Source: Paraburkholderia domus
GTDB taxonomy: Bacteria > Pseudomonadota > Gammaproteobacteria > Burkholderiales > Burkholderiaceae
Direction of reading: 5' to 3'
Length of the DNA: 64,000 bases
Assembly (NCBI RefSeq): GCF_905220705.1
Contig: NZ_CAJNAT010000002.1
Coordinates: 434,001 to 498,000, forward strand
In this document: positions 16,190 to 24,409 of the stretch, in pieces
How the letters are laid out: each line of letters opens with the position of its first letter
Numbering within the stretch: position 1 is the stretch's first letter
Made by a program: the position numbers and the translations under genes
Notes under the pieces: generated by a model
The model's database searches: none
Seen by the model: only the letters and a program-made list of their open reading frames with translations
What the model was told of the DNA's origin: nothing

Positions 16190-16882
16190 ATGGATGCTAA
16201 CGAACCTGTCACGCGGCCGGCACAGCCCGTCCGCCGCCCGGTGCTGGTCTGGGACGCGCCGGTGCGACTGTTTCACTGGCTGGTGGTGGTGCTGGTCACG
16301 GCGGCCTATGTCACCTTGAAGCTGAACTGGATCGACTGGCACGTCCGGATCGGTGAGGCGCTGCTCGCGTTGGTTATTTCCCGGTTGTTGTGGGGATGCT
16401 TTGGCAGTGAGACCGCGCGCTTTCGCAGTTTCGTGGCGTCGCCCGCGGCGGCACTTCGCCATTTGCGTCACCTGTTTCGCCGCGACCCGGATGTACAGGT
16501 GGGCCACAATGCGGCTGGCGGCTGGATGGTCCTGCTGCTGCTCGCGTTGCTGCTGGTCGAGACGCTGAGCGGACTCTACGTCAACAACGACATCGCCGAC
16601 GAAGGGCCGTTGAGCGAATGGGTGCCCGTGTGGCTCGCCAATGCTATTTCGACACTGCACGGGCTTGCTTGGGACATGCTGCTCGCCGCGGTGACGCTGC
16701 ACGTGCTCGTGATCGCTCTCTATGCCGTAGCAAAAGGACACAACCTGCTGCGGCCGATGCTAACCGGCTACAAGCTCTTGCCTTCGTCCATTGACGCGCC
16801 GCGGCAGACGCCAGCGCTGCTGGCGCTGCTGCCTCTCGGCGTCGGCGCTGCCGTGGTGATGCTGCTCGCGGCTTATCTCTGA
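16190..16882 (+). CDS. Cytochrome b561-type membrane protein (Ni/Fe-hydrogenase b-subunit family)
   Basis: 230 residues, four to five TM helices. Candidate haem-ligand histidines are in RLFHWLVV near residue 24, WHVRIGE near residue 46, VGHNAAGGW near residue 106, and at HGLAWDML and LHVLVI near residues 157-170. This is the pattern of bacterial di-haem b561 proteins. Such proteins transfer electrons between quinol and a periplasmic partner, often a c-type cytochrome, but no partner gene is adjacent. ATG 16190 gives the charged N-terminus before the first conserved WDAPVRLFHW. Confidence 0.85.
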   Translation: MDANEPVTRPAQPVRRPVLVWDAPVRLFHWLVVVLVTAAYVTLKLNWIDWHVRIGEALLALVISRLLWGCFGSETARFRSFVASPAAALRHLRHLFRRDPDVQVGHNAAGGWMVLLLLALLLVETLSGLYVNNDIADEGPLSEWVPVWLANAISTLHGLAWDMLLAAVTLHVLVIALYAVAKGHNLLRPMLTGYKLLPSSIDAPRQTPALLALLPLGVGAAVVMLLAAYL

Positions 16883-16926
16883 GTTTGTCGCGAAGCTGAT
16901 CTCAGGGCGCCGTTGCAATGCTTGCG

Positions 16927-17388
16927 TCAGTTGCTCTTCGGCGGCACCACCTGGCCGCGGATTTCGCCGTTCGGATTGTTCTTGGTGTGAACGTTGATGT
17001 ACATGTCGCCGGCTTCGAACATCTTGGCGTCGTCTGGCGATAGCGTGGCCTGGCCCTTTGTCGGGCTCGCCATCTCCATGTTGCCCTTCTGGGAGAGCCA
17101 GACCTTCACGTTGGCGTTTTTGCCGGCCGCAGCGGGCCCGTGGAAATGCGCCATCGTGGCCTGACTCGACAATCCGCTAAAGGTGATGTTCCAGGTTACG
17201 ACCCGCGTGCTGGAGTCGTATGTAAGGTTGGCGCTGCCGTCGCCGGGCGTCTGCACGGGCGGAACCTGTTGGGCACCCGTCAACGGCACGTCAAATGAGA
17301 CCGGCGCCGCTTGCGCCAAGGTCAGCGTCCCCGCCAAGGCCAAACCACCGAACACCATGAAAGCGCGCTGTGAGATGGATCGTGACAT
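16927..17388 (-). CDS. CHRD-domain exported protein
   Basis: 153 residues. A signal peptide (about residues 1-27, ending LAQAA) is followed by one CHRD domain: VPLTGAQQVPPVQTPGDG, then TMAHFHGPA and a closing YINVHTKNNPNGEIRGQV. CHRD domains are found in chordin and many bacterial exported proteins; their role in bacteria is not defined. An AAGGAG precedes the ATG. It converges on the cytochrome b561 gene with only 44 bases between the stops. Confidence 0.88.
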   Translation of the reverse strand: MSRSISQRAFMVFGGLALAGTLTLAQAAPVSFDVPLTGAQQVPPVQTPGDGSANLTYDSSTRVVTWNITFSGLSSQATMAHFHGPAAAGKNANVKVWLSQKGNMEMASPTKGQATLSPDDAKMFEAGDMYINVHTKNNPNGEIRGQVVPPKSN

Positions 17389-17626
17389 TTGGTTTTCTCC
17401 TTTTGGGTTTGCCCTCGCTGGGCGGTACTCATTATCGAAGAGTATGGAAGACCTCGTCGGCGCCGCTGGCAGCCAAAGCGGTGAGACAAGGATAGGCGCA
17501 ACCCGCCGCTAACTCCAGGTGGGGTCCCGAAAGCCGGCTACCGCTGCTGTTGCCGCTTGCCTGGATCCTTTTTGTTTGCGGGGATAATCTGACACAAATT
17601 CGCAATTACCCCGATCGAAAACACCC

Positions 17627-18532
17627 ATGCCCCACTCCTCACATTACGACCTGCAATCACTGCGCGTATTCATCGTCGTGGCAGAACTCGGTAGCCTGAC
17701 AAAAGCGGCCGAGCGCGTTTGCATGACGTTGTCAGCGGTCAGCAAGCGCATGACGGACCTGGAACGCAGCATCGATTGCACGCTGATGCTGCGGCAGCCG
17801 CGCGGCATCGAGCTGACTACCGCCGGCAAGGGGCTGCTCGCGCACGCCCGGCAAGTCGTCGATCGCGTGAACCGCATGGCCAACGAGATGAGCGACTACG
17901 CCGCCGGCGTGCGCGGACACGTGCGGGTCTGGGCCAACACGTCATCGGTCATCCAGTTCCTGCCGCACGACGTGCAGGCTTTTCTCTCCGATAACCCCGG
18001 CGTGAAAATATCGCTGGAGGAACGATTGAGCGACGAGATCGTCGCGGCGATCCGCAGCGGCGACGCCGACATCGGCATCTTTGCCGACAACGTGCTGTCG
18101 CAAGGTATTCACAAGGCCTTGTATCGCGAGGACAAGCTCGTGCTGCTCGTGCCGGCTACCCATCCCCTTGCATCCCTCGAAGAAGTCGCCTTCGCGGAAA
18201 CGCTCGACTTCGAGTACGTTGGCCTGAACGAAGGCAGTTCCCTTCTCTCGCGGCTGCTCGATGCCGCGTTCAGCGCGGACCGGGTGCTCAAACTGCGCAT
18301 CCAGGTGCATAGCTTCGATGGCATCTGCCGGATGATCGAGCACGGACTCGGCATCGGCGTATTACCCGAAGGCGCCGTACGCGCGGAAATTCTTGCAGCG
18401 GGCCTGCGCGCCGTGACACTGACCGACGCGTGGGCGCATCGCGTGTTGTGGATCGGCACACTGTCGCGCGAAACGCTGTCGCCTGAAGCGCTGAACCTGT
18501 TCGACTTCATGTCAGGCCATACAGACGGTTAA
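17627..18532 (+). CDS. LysR-family transcriptional regulator
   Basis: 301 residues. The N-terminal winged helix-turn-helix is at residues ~8-65 (LGSLTKAAERVCMTLSAVSK), followed by the periplasmic-binding-like effector domain (residues ~95-300). It lies on the same strand as, and 113 bases before, a five-gene operon for CoA-ester metabolism and is the natural candidate to control it, although LysR regulators are more often divergent. A perfect 12-bp inverted repeat at 18539-18565 lies just behind its stop. Confidence 0.92.
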   Translation: MPHSSHYDLQSLRVFIVVAELGSLTKAAERVCMTLSAVSKRMTDLERSIDCTLMLRQPRGIELTTAGKGLLAHARQVVDRVNRMANEMSDYAAGVRGHVRVWANTSSVIQFLPHDVQAFLSDNPGVKISLEERLSDEIVAAIRSGDADIGIFADNVLSQGIHKALYREDKLVLLVPATHPLASLEEVAFAETLDFEYVGLNEGSSLLSRLLDAAFSADRVLKLRIQVHSFDGICRMIEHGLGIGVLPEGAVRAEILAAGLRAVTLTDAWAHRVLWIGTLSRETLSPEALNLFDFMSGHTDG

Positions 18533-18538
18533 GCTTGC

Positions 18539-18565
18539 CGACCCTTTCCAGAATGGAAAGGGTCG
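18539..18565. promoter_or_regulatory. Perfect 12-bp inverted repeat between LysR gene and CoA-transferase operon
   Basis: CGACCCTTTCCA (18539-18550), a 3-base spacer, then its exact complement TGGAAAGGGTCG (18554-18565). There is no T-run after it, so it is weak as an intrinsic terminator. It sits 80 bases upstream of the operon start, where an operator would be expected. Terminator-like or operator function cannot be separated from sequence. Confidence 0.55.
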
Positions 18566-18645
18566 TTGAGAATCCATTGATTATCAGCACACGCGAGTTG
18601 TCGCAAAGTGAGCGTCAAGAGAACGACGTTTGCAAGGAGACAACC

Positions 18646-19836
18646 ATGACGAAGCCACTGGAAGGCGTTCGCGTGCTCGAAATGGGCCAGCTGATCGCCG
18701 GTCCCTTCGCTGGAAAAATGCTCGCCGAGTTCGGCGCGCATGTCATCAAGATCGAACCACCCGGCACGGGCGATCCGCTGCGCAAATGGCGCCTGCTGCA
18801 TGAGGGCACCTCCGTCTGGTGGGCGGCGCAATCGCGTAACAAGGAATCCGTCACGCTCGATCTCCGCTCGCCCGAAGGTCAGGACGTGGTTCGCCAACTG
18901 GCCGCGCAAAGCGACGTGCTGATCGAAAACTTTCGTCCCGGCACGCTCGAAAAATGGGGCCTCGGCTGGGATGAACTGCACGCCATCAATCCGGGCCTCG
19001 TGATGTTGCGCGTGTCCGGCTATGGGCAGACCGGTCCTTACCGCGACCGTCCTGGCTTCGGCGTCATCGGCGAAGCGATGGGTGGCTTGCGGCATCTGAG
19101 CGGCGAGACCGGCCGCACGCCTGTACGTGTGGGCATCTCGATCGGCGATTCCCTCTCCGCCTTGCACGGCGTGATCGGCATCCTGCTCGCGCTGCGCCAT
19201 CGGGACCAAAACGGCGGTGCGGGCCAGATGATCGACGTCGCGCTCTACGAGTCGGTTTTCAACATGATGGAAAGCCTGCTGCCCGAGTACTCGGCGTTCG
19301 GCGCCGTGCGTCAGCCGGCGGGCAGCAGCCTGCCTGGAATCGCGCCGTCGAACGCGTATCGCTGCAGCGACGGCAAATATGCGCTGATTGCAGGCAATGG
19401 CGACAGCATCTTCCGGCGTCTGATGGAACTGATCGGCCGTCAGGACCTGGCCGACGATCCTGCACTCGCTCAAAACGACGGCCGCGTAAAGAACGTCGAG
19501 CGGCTGGATGCCGCGATCGCCGACTGGACCAGCCGTCACACACTCAACGACGTGCTCGCCTCGCTCAATGACGCGCGCATTCCCGCCGGAAAAATCTACG
19601 ACGTCGCCGACATTGCGAGCGACCCGCATTATCGCGCGCGCGACATGATTCTCGACGCCCTCCTCCCCGATGGCACGCCGGTGCAATTGCCCGGCATCGT
19701 CCCGAAACTGAGTGCGACGCCGGGCGCAGTGAATACCTCCGCGCCCACGCTCGGCCAGCACACCGACGAGGTGCTGGACAACCTCGGCATCGACACCGCG
19801 ACCCGCAATGCCTGGCGCGCACGCGGCATCATCTGA
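18646..19836 (+). CDS. CaiB/BaiF-family CoA-transferase
   Basis: 396 residues, a typical class III CoA-transferase. VRVLEMGQLIAGPFAGKMLA is at the N-terminus, and EFGAHVIKIEPPGTGDPLR follows. The catalytic Asp is D168 in SIGDSLSALHG, and the C-terminus has RIPAGKIYDVADI. Start ATG 18646 has AAGGAGA upstream. The enzyme moves CoA from a donor such as succinyl-CoA to a dicarboxylic or hydroxy acid. It is followed 13 bases later by an HMG-CoA-lyase-like gene, so the product is probably a 3-hydroxy-3-methyl acyl-CoA that is then cleaved. Confidence 0.92.
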   Translation: MTKPLEGVRVLEMGQLIAGPFAGKMLAEFGAHVIKIEPPGTGDPLRKWRLLHEGTSVWWAAQSRNKESVTLDLRSPEGQDVVRQLAAQSDVLIENFRPGTLEKWGLGWDELHAINPGLVMLRVSGYGQTGPYRDRPGFGVIGEAMGGLRHLSGETGRTPVRVGISIGDSLSALHGVIGILLALRHRDQNGGAGQMIDVALYESVFNMMESLLPEYSAFGAVRQPAGSSLPGIAPSNAYRCSDGKYALIAGNGDSIFRRLMELIGRQDLADDPALAQNDGRVKNVERLDAAIADWTSRHTLNDVLASLNDARIPAGKIYDVADIASDPHYRARDMILDALLPDGTPVQLPGIVPKLSATPGAVNTSAPTLGQHTDEVLDNLGIDTATRNAWRARGII

Positions 19837-19849
19837 ACAGGAGCCCCTC

Positions 19850-20815
19850 ATGAGCAGCAAGCGTCTGTATATCCAGGAAGTCGCCACCCGCGACGGCTTC
19901 CAGAACGAGGCCAGGTTCGTCGACACCGACGCCAAGATCGAACTGATCGATCGTCTGAGCGCGTGCGGTTACGCCAAGATCGAAGTGACCTCGTTCACCT
20001 CGCCGAAAGCGATCCCCGCATTGCGCGACGCCGAAGCCGTGATGCAACAGATTGCGCGACGTGAAGGCGTGGTCTACACCGTCCTCGTTCCGAATCTGCG
20101 TGGCGCCGAGCGCGCGCTGTCGTGCGGTGTCGATGAAGTCAATCTCGTGATGTCGGTTAGTGAGAGCCACAACAACGCGAACTTGCGCATGAGCCGCGAA
20201 CAGTCGTTCGCCCAGTTACGCGACGTGATCGGCGAGGTCAGGCAAACGAAAGTGGCGATCAACGTGTCGCTGTCCACGGCGATGGGTTGCCCGATGGAAG
20301 GCGATATCGACCAAGCTGAGGTGCTGGGCTGGATGCAGCGCTTCGCGGATCTCGGTGTGCACGGCGTGACGTTGTGTGACACCACCGGCATGGCGTACCC
20401 ATCGCTGGTTGGCGCACTGTGCGCCGCCGCGCGCGAGCGTTTCGCCGCGCTCGAACTCACACTGCATTTTCATAACACGCGCGGCATGGCGCTCGCCAAT
20501 ACGCTCACGGCACTGGAAGCCGGCATCGACCGCTTCGATGCGTCGCTCGGCGGTCTCGGCGGATGTCCCTATGCACCAGGCGCAACAGGCAACGTGTGCA
20601 CCGAGGAACTGGTGCACATGCTTGAACTCGACGGCTACGACACCGGCGTGGATCTCGCTGCCGTGCTGTCCGCCTCCGCCCTGCTTCCCGGACTGATTGG
20701 CCATGACGTGCCGAGCCAGTTGCTCAAGGCTGGACGGCGCCTGGACCTGCACTCGATGCCTCGCATTGCGGCTGACGGCTTGCCGGAACAGCGCGCATTT
20801 TCATCAGGAGCATGA
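19850..20815 (+). CDS. Hydroxymethylglutaryl-CoA lyase-family enzyme
   Basis: 321 residues of the HMGL TIM-barrel family. The N-terminal motif is EVATRDGFQNE with Arg14 and Asp15, the metal-binding His pair is in TLHFHNTRGMALAN near residue 205, and the signature GLGGCPYAPGATGN with its active-site Cys is near residue 240. Homologues cleave HMG-CoA to acetyl-CoA and acetoacetate, or related tertiary-alcohol CoA esters. The ribosome site is AGGAG before ATG 19850. Pairing with the upstream CoA-transferase gives a complete activation-cleavage route. Confidence 0.9.
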   Translation: MSSKRLYIQEVATRDGFQNEARFVDTDAKIELIDRLSACGYAKIEVTSFTSPKAIPALRDAEAVMQQIARREGVVYTVLVPNLRGAERALSCGVDEVNLVMSVSESHNNANLRMSREQSFAQLRDVIGEVRQTKVAINVSLSTAMGCPMEGDIDQAEVLGWMQRFADLGVHGVTLCDTTGMAYPSLVGALCAAARERFAALELTLHFHNTRGMALANTLTALEAGIDRFDASLGGLGGCPYAPGATGNVCTEELVHMLELDGYDTGVDLAAVLSASALLPGLIGHDVPSQLLKAGRRLDLHSMPRIAADGLPEQRAFSSGA

Positions 20816-20816
20816 C

Positions 20817-21203
20817 ATGGCACTCATCGACCATCTCGATCATCTCGTACTCACCTGCGTCGACTTCGCTGCAACGAAGCGGTTCTACACCGAGGTCATG
20901 CAGATGCAACTCGAAACGTTTGGCGAAGGACGTATTGCATTTCGCTTCGGTAATCAGAAGATCAACGTCCACGTGCGCGGCGCCGAATTCGAACCGAAGG
21001 CCCATGTTCCCGTACCGGGCGCGCTCGACCTGTGCTTCATCGCCACCGTGCCGCTCGACGAAGTGATCGCGCATCTGGCCCGCTGCGAATGGCCGATTGT
21101 CGAAGGCCCGGTGGCGCGCACCGGCGCCACGCAGAAGATTCGTTCCGTCTATGTGCGAGATCCCGATCTGAATCTGATCGAGATATCCGAACTCGTGGGT
21201 TGA
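20817..21203 (+). CDS. VOC-family protein (glyoxalase-like)
   Basis: 128 residues, with a VOC fold: LIDHLDHLVLTCVD at the start carries the first metal-binding His, the middle strands include INVHVRG, and VYVRDPDLNLIEISEL ends with the conserved Glu. An AGGAG lies 7 bases upstream, and the gene follows the lyase stop by one base, so it is in the same operon. Small VOC proteins of this type act as epimerases, isomerases or lyases in CoA pathways; the exact role here is unknown. Confidence 0.85.
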   Translation: MALIDHLDHLVLTCVDFAATKRFYTEVMQMQLETFGEGRIAFRFGNQKINVHVRGAEFEPKAHVPVPGALDLCFIATVPLDEVIAHLARCEWPIVEGPVARTGATQKIRSVYVRDPDLNLIEISELVG

Positions 21204-21207
21204 GGTC

Positions 21208-21309
21208 ATGACACTCCGCTACCTACGAACCGGTGATTTTCACGTGCCGTTCAGCGGCCTGAACCGCGTCCTTTTACGGGCCACCGCGCGCGAGGCGGGG
21301 GTTCGATGA
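21208..21309 (+). CDS. Possible 33-residue small ORF
   Basis: ATG 21208 opens a 33-codon frame (starting MTLRYLRTGDFHVPF) that ends TGA at 21307-21309 and so overlaps the next start as ATGA, as real coupled genes do. It fills the only gap in the operon. It has no recognisable domain and could be a remnant or a leader peptide. No strong ribosome site is seen. Confidence 0.25.
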   Translation: MTLRYLRTGDFHVPFSGLNRVLLRATAREAGVR

Positions 21310-22253
21310 ACATCGTCCTGCTCGACGGCGGCACGTTACCCACACCGCTCAGCGCGCCGGCCTGGGCGAGCGAATGGTCCGTTCGTCCGGCCACCCGCGC
21401 CACCGACGTGGTCCATGCGCTCGAAGATGCCGCCATTGCGATCACGAACAAGGTGCCCATCCGCGCAATCGATCTGGAACGTCTGCCGAAACTGCGCTTT
21501 ATCTGCGTCGCCGCGACGGGCTTCGATTGCATCGATATCGATGCCTGCCGCGAGTCCGGCGTGATCGTGTCGAATGTGCCGGGTTATTCGGCACAGAGCG
21601 TCTCCGAGTGGGCGCTCGCATCGATCTTCGCGTTGCGGCGCAATCTCTTCGCTTATCGTGAAGCCGCTCGCATCGCCTGGCCGGCGTCGCCGCATTTCTG
21701 CGTGCACGATGCGCCGATTCTCGACATTGCCGGTTCGACGCTCGGCATTGTCGGGCGCGGTGCGATCGGGAATGCGCTCGCACGGCTGGCCCGCGCGGTC
21801 GGCATGAACGTGATGTTTGCAGAGCACCGCGGGCGACAAACCGTTCGCGAAGGCTTCACACCGTTCGACGACGTGGTCCGCTCCGCCGACGTTCTCTCGC
21901 TCCACTGCCCGCTCACGGAAGCCACTCGCAACCTCATCGACGCGCCCACACTGCGCGCCATGAAACGCGGCGCGCTGCTTGTGAACAGCGCCCGCGGAGG
22001 TCTGGTCGATTCGATGGCGCTCGTCGAGGCGCTCGCAGCCGGCCACCTGGGCGGCGCCGCGCTTGACGTACTCCCGCAGGAACCACCCGATCCGCACGAG
22101 CCCCTGCTCGTGTGCGCGCATCCCAACCTTATCGTTACGCCGCACATCAGCTGGGCGGCGACGAATGCCGCGAACCGGCTCAAGGCCGGCATCGAAGCAA
22201 ACCTCGCTGCGTTCCATGCGGGCGCGCCGATCAATGTGGTGACCGGCGTATAA
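21306..22253 (+). CDS. D-isomer-specific 2-hydroxyacid dehydrogenase
   Basis: 315 residues. The NAD-binding loop is GIVGRGAIGNALARLA near residue 146. The catalytic Arg is in VNSARGGLVDS near residue 232, the Glu is expected near PQEPPDPHEP at residue 259, and the catalytic His is in TPHISWAA near residue 281. It reduces or oxidises a 2-hydroxy/2-keto acid, with hydroxypyruvate/glycerate-type enzymes the closest by eye. The gene lies in the CoA-transferase/lyase operon, so its substrate may be a keto acid released or fed in by that pathway. Confidence 0.9.
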   Translation: MNIVLLDGGTLPTPLSAPAWASEWSVRPATRATDVVHALEDAAIAITNKVPIRAIDLERLPKLRFICVAATGFDCIDIDACRESGVIVSNVPGYSAQSVSEWALASIFALRRNLFAYREAARIAWPASPHFCVHDAPILDIAGSTLGIVGRGAIGNALARLARAVGMNVMFAEHRGRQTVREGFTPFDDVVRSADVLSLHCPLTEATRNLIDAPTLRAMKRGALLVNSARGGLVDSMALVEALAAGHLGGAALDVLPQEPPDPHEPLLVCAHPNLIVTPHISWAATNAANRLKAGIEANLAAFHAGAPINVVTGV

Positions 22254-22284
22254 GCCGACCCAAAACAAAGCAACGGAGACAAGT

Positions 22285-23742
22285 ATGAACACCAGGAATC
22301 TAGACGTGGGCGGAAGTGCGTCCGCCCATTCGCGCATGGCTCCATCCGAACCGGGCGCTGCCAGCGATGCACACGCCCTTCATACCGAAGCCACCACATT
22401 GGGCGGCTGGATGGATAACATGCCCGCGGGTTCGCTACATCGATTTGTGGTGTGGGTGATCGGCATAGGATTGTTCTTCGACATGTTCGAAATTTTCCTT
22501 GTCAGCTCAATCGGTAGTGCACTCCAAGGGGAATACGGTATCGATAGACACAGCACGGACTTCAAGCTGCTGCTGGCCTCGGCGTTTATCGGCATGTTCG
22601 TTGGGTCATTTTTTCTGGGCAGCATGGCCGATCGAATCGGCCGACGCAAGGCGTTCTTGTTCAATCTGATCTGGTATAGCGGCTTTTCGCTGATAGGCGC
22701 ATTCTCGGTCAATGCGGAGATGCTGGTGATCTGCCGCTTCCTCACGGGCATCGGCGTAGGTGCGATCTATCCCGTAGCTGATAGTTTTTTGTCCGAGATT
22801 TTGCCCAAGGAACGTCGCGGGCGAATGGCCGCATGGGCCTACACCGCCTCGTATGTTGCCGTGCCCCTGGTTGGATTCATGGCGCTTTGGCTTAATCCCC
22901 TGCACTTTGGCACCGTGGCTGGCTGGCGCGTCATTCTGGTTATCGGCAGCCTGGGCGCAGTACTGGTTCTGCTTGTGCAACATAAGTTGCCCGAAAGCCC
23001 GCGCTGGCTGCTGGCGCAGGGTCGCGTGGAGGAGGCTCACGCCATGCTTCGGCGCTTTGCCGCCAGTGCCGGCGTGACCGTGTCGGTCATCTCACCTGAA
23101 GCGACCGCCAAGCGAAATCCGATGACGTTGGGCGAACGCGTTGCCTTGCTGCGCCGCGCGCCCTACAACAAGCGCTACCTGATGTTGACCATCTTCCATC
23201 TGCTGCAGGGATTTGGCTACTATGGTTTTGGCACACTGGCCAGCACCGTGGTGAAAAGCCGTGGCTTTGACGTCACCGACGGAACGCTTTTTATCGCTCT
23301 ATCGTTCCTCGGCTACCCGGTCGGATCTTTGCTCTCGATTCCGCTACTCAACTGGATAGAACGCCGCACACTGGTGATCGGCGCCATATTGTCAATTGCA
23401 GTTTTTGGCTTGGGTTTTGCCTATTCCAACAACTCAACGCTGATCGTTCTCTTTGGCGTGTTGACAACGTGTGCATCGAATGTATTCAGCAATGCGTATC
23501 ATGTCTACCAGTCTGAGATCTTTCCGGCCAGCGTGCGCTCAACTGCCATCGGCAGTACCTACTCGTTGTCCCGCATTGTTAGTGGCATGCTGCCTTTCAT
23601 CTTGCTCCCTATATTGAACCAACAAGGAGCAGGCGCTATGTTCGGCATCATCGCGGCGGCTTTACTAGTCGTGGCTATCACGCTGCGGATCCTCGGCCCC
23701 CGCACTACGCGACGAAGCCAGTATGAAATCAATCCGGGCTAA
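22285..23742 (+). CDS. MFS transporter (metabolite-H+ symporter)
   Basis: 485 residues with 12 predicted TM segments. TM1 carries FFDMFEIFLVSSIG, and the loop 2-3 motif is GSMADRIGRRKAF near residue 110. An unusually long soluble N-terminus (about 45 residues) precedes TM1. ATG 22285 follows CGGAGA. As the last gene of the operon it is the likely importer of the acid degraded by the upstream enzymes. Codon use is slightly more AT-rich than its neighbours, which hints at a different origin for the transporter gene. Confidence 0.88.
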   Translation: MNTRNLDVGGSASAHSRMAPSEPGAASDAHALHTEATTLGGWMDNMPAGSLHRFVVWVIGIGLFFDMFEIFLVSSIGSALQGEYGIDRHSTDFKLLLASAFIGMFVGSFFLGSMADRIGRRKAFLFNLIWYSGFSLIGAFSVNAEMLVICRFLTGIGVGAIYPVADSFLSEILPKERRGRMAAWAYTASYVAVPLVGFMALWLNPLHFGTVAGWRVILVIGSLGAVLVLLVQHKLPESPRWLLAQGRVEEAHAMLRRFAASAGVTVSVISPEATAKRNPMTLGERVALLRRAPYNKRYLMLTIFHLLQGFGYYGFGTLASTVVKSRGFDVTDGTLFIALSFLGYPVGSLLSIPLLNWIERRTLVIGAILSIAVFGLGFAYSNNSTLIVLFGVLTTCASNVFSNAYHVYQSEIFPASVRSTAIGSTYSLSRIVSGMLPFILLPILNQQGAGAMFGIIAAALLVVAITLRILGPRTTRRSQYEINPG

Positions 23743-23761
23743 GCCACTCGTCATATTCAAG

Positions 23762-23787
23762 GTGTATGGCGGCCGGACGCCATACAC
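23762..23787 (+). terminator. Hairpin between convergent MFS and pqiC genes
   Basis: A perfect 10-bp stem (GTGTATGGCG/CGCCATACAC) with a 6-base loop, 20 bases after the MFS stop and 35 bases beyond the pqiC stop. No T-run follows on either strand. The position between convergent genes favours a bidirectional terminator. Confidence 0.5.
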
Positions 23788-23821
23788 TGTCCGAATTCAA
23801 CACGGCTATGCATCCCGCGCG

Positions 23822-24409
23822 TCACTGCCGCATTACCGAACGCACCGCTACGGCGACATCATCTGCCACGGACGCAAGGGCTCGACTGTGCGCCGCTACC
23901 AGAGCGCCGTAGCCGGGTTCGCTCGCGGCCTCGCGTACAACCGTTCGTCCGCGGGTTCTCTCCCCTCGCTTCGGCTGGCGCACCGACCAGATAACTGCCA
24001 GCATCACCGTGCCGTCAGACGACGAATCGAAGCTCTGTACGTCAACCGATACGCGGAAGGCGTTTTCGTCCACACGTTGCGGATAGCTCGATACGATCGC
24101 TCCCGGGATGCGTTGCGCGAGATCCGCAGCCAGTGCGCGTGAAATCTGACTCTTCAACGGCTCGGCCCAGCGTGCGAACTCATCGATGGACACGCGGTTC
24201 GCATCCAGCCTGGAGACGATCTGCGGCCGATCGACCAGGTCGGGCACCGTCACCGGATCGATCGCGATCAGGATCGGATCGGCATCTTGCGGCTGTCCGA
24301 CCGATTGAACCGGGCTCAACGTGTAGAAATTTGATGCCGGCGACGTGGCGCATCCGGTGAACACGGCCAGCACGATTATCGTCAGAAGCAACGTTCGATA
24401 TCTGCTCAT
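23822..24409 (-). CDS. pqiC: PqiC-type outer-membrane lipoprotein
   Basis: 195 residues. A lipoprotein signal ends at the lipobox FTGC (Cys20). The body matches the ABC-type transport auxiliary lipoprotein fold: FYTLSPVQ, then IDPVTVPDLVDRPQIV and EFARWAEPLKSQISRALA. PqiC sits in the outer membrane and links to the PqiB tunnel for lipid transport across the envelope. The start ATG at 24409 overlaps the pqiB stop by one base (TGATG), which sets it over the GTG at 24412. Confidence 0.92.
   Translation of the reverse strand: MSRYRTLLLTIIVLAVFTGCATSPASNFYTLSPVQSVGQPQDADPILIAIDPVTVPDLVDRPQIVSRLDANRVSIDEFARWAEPLKSQISRALAADLAQRIPGAIVSSYPQRVDENAFRVSVDVQSFDSSSDGTVMLAVIWSVRQPKRGERTRGRTVVREAASEPGYGALVAAHSRALASVADDVAVAVRSVMRQ

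Noticed and set aside
15814..16200. 128-codon plus-strand open frame before cytochrome b561
   Set aside because: No ribosome site or family similarity and it overlaps the start of the cytochrome gene; only a short hydrophobic stretch looks protein-like.
18529..19935. 468-codon minus-strand open frame
   Set aside because: Antisense to the CoA-transferase gene, which has clear family motifs; the frame itself has none.
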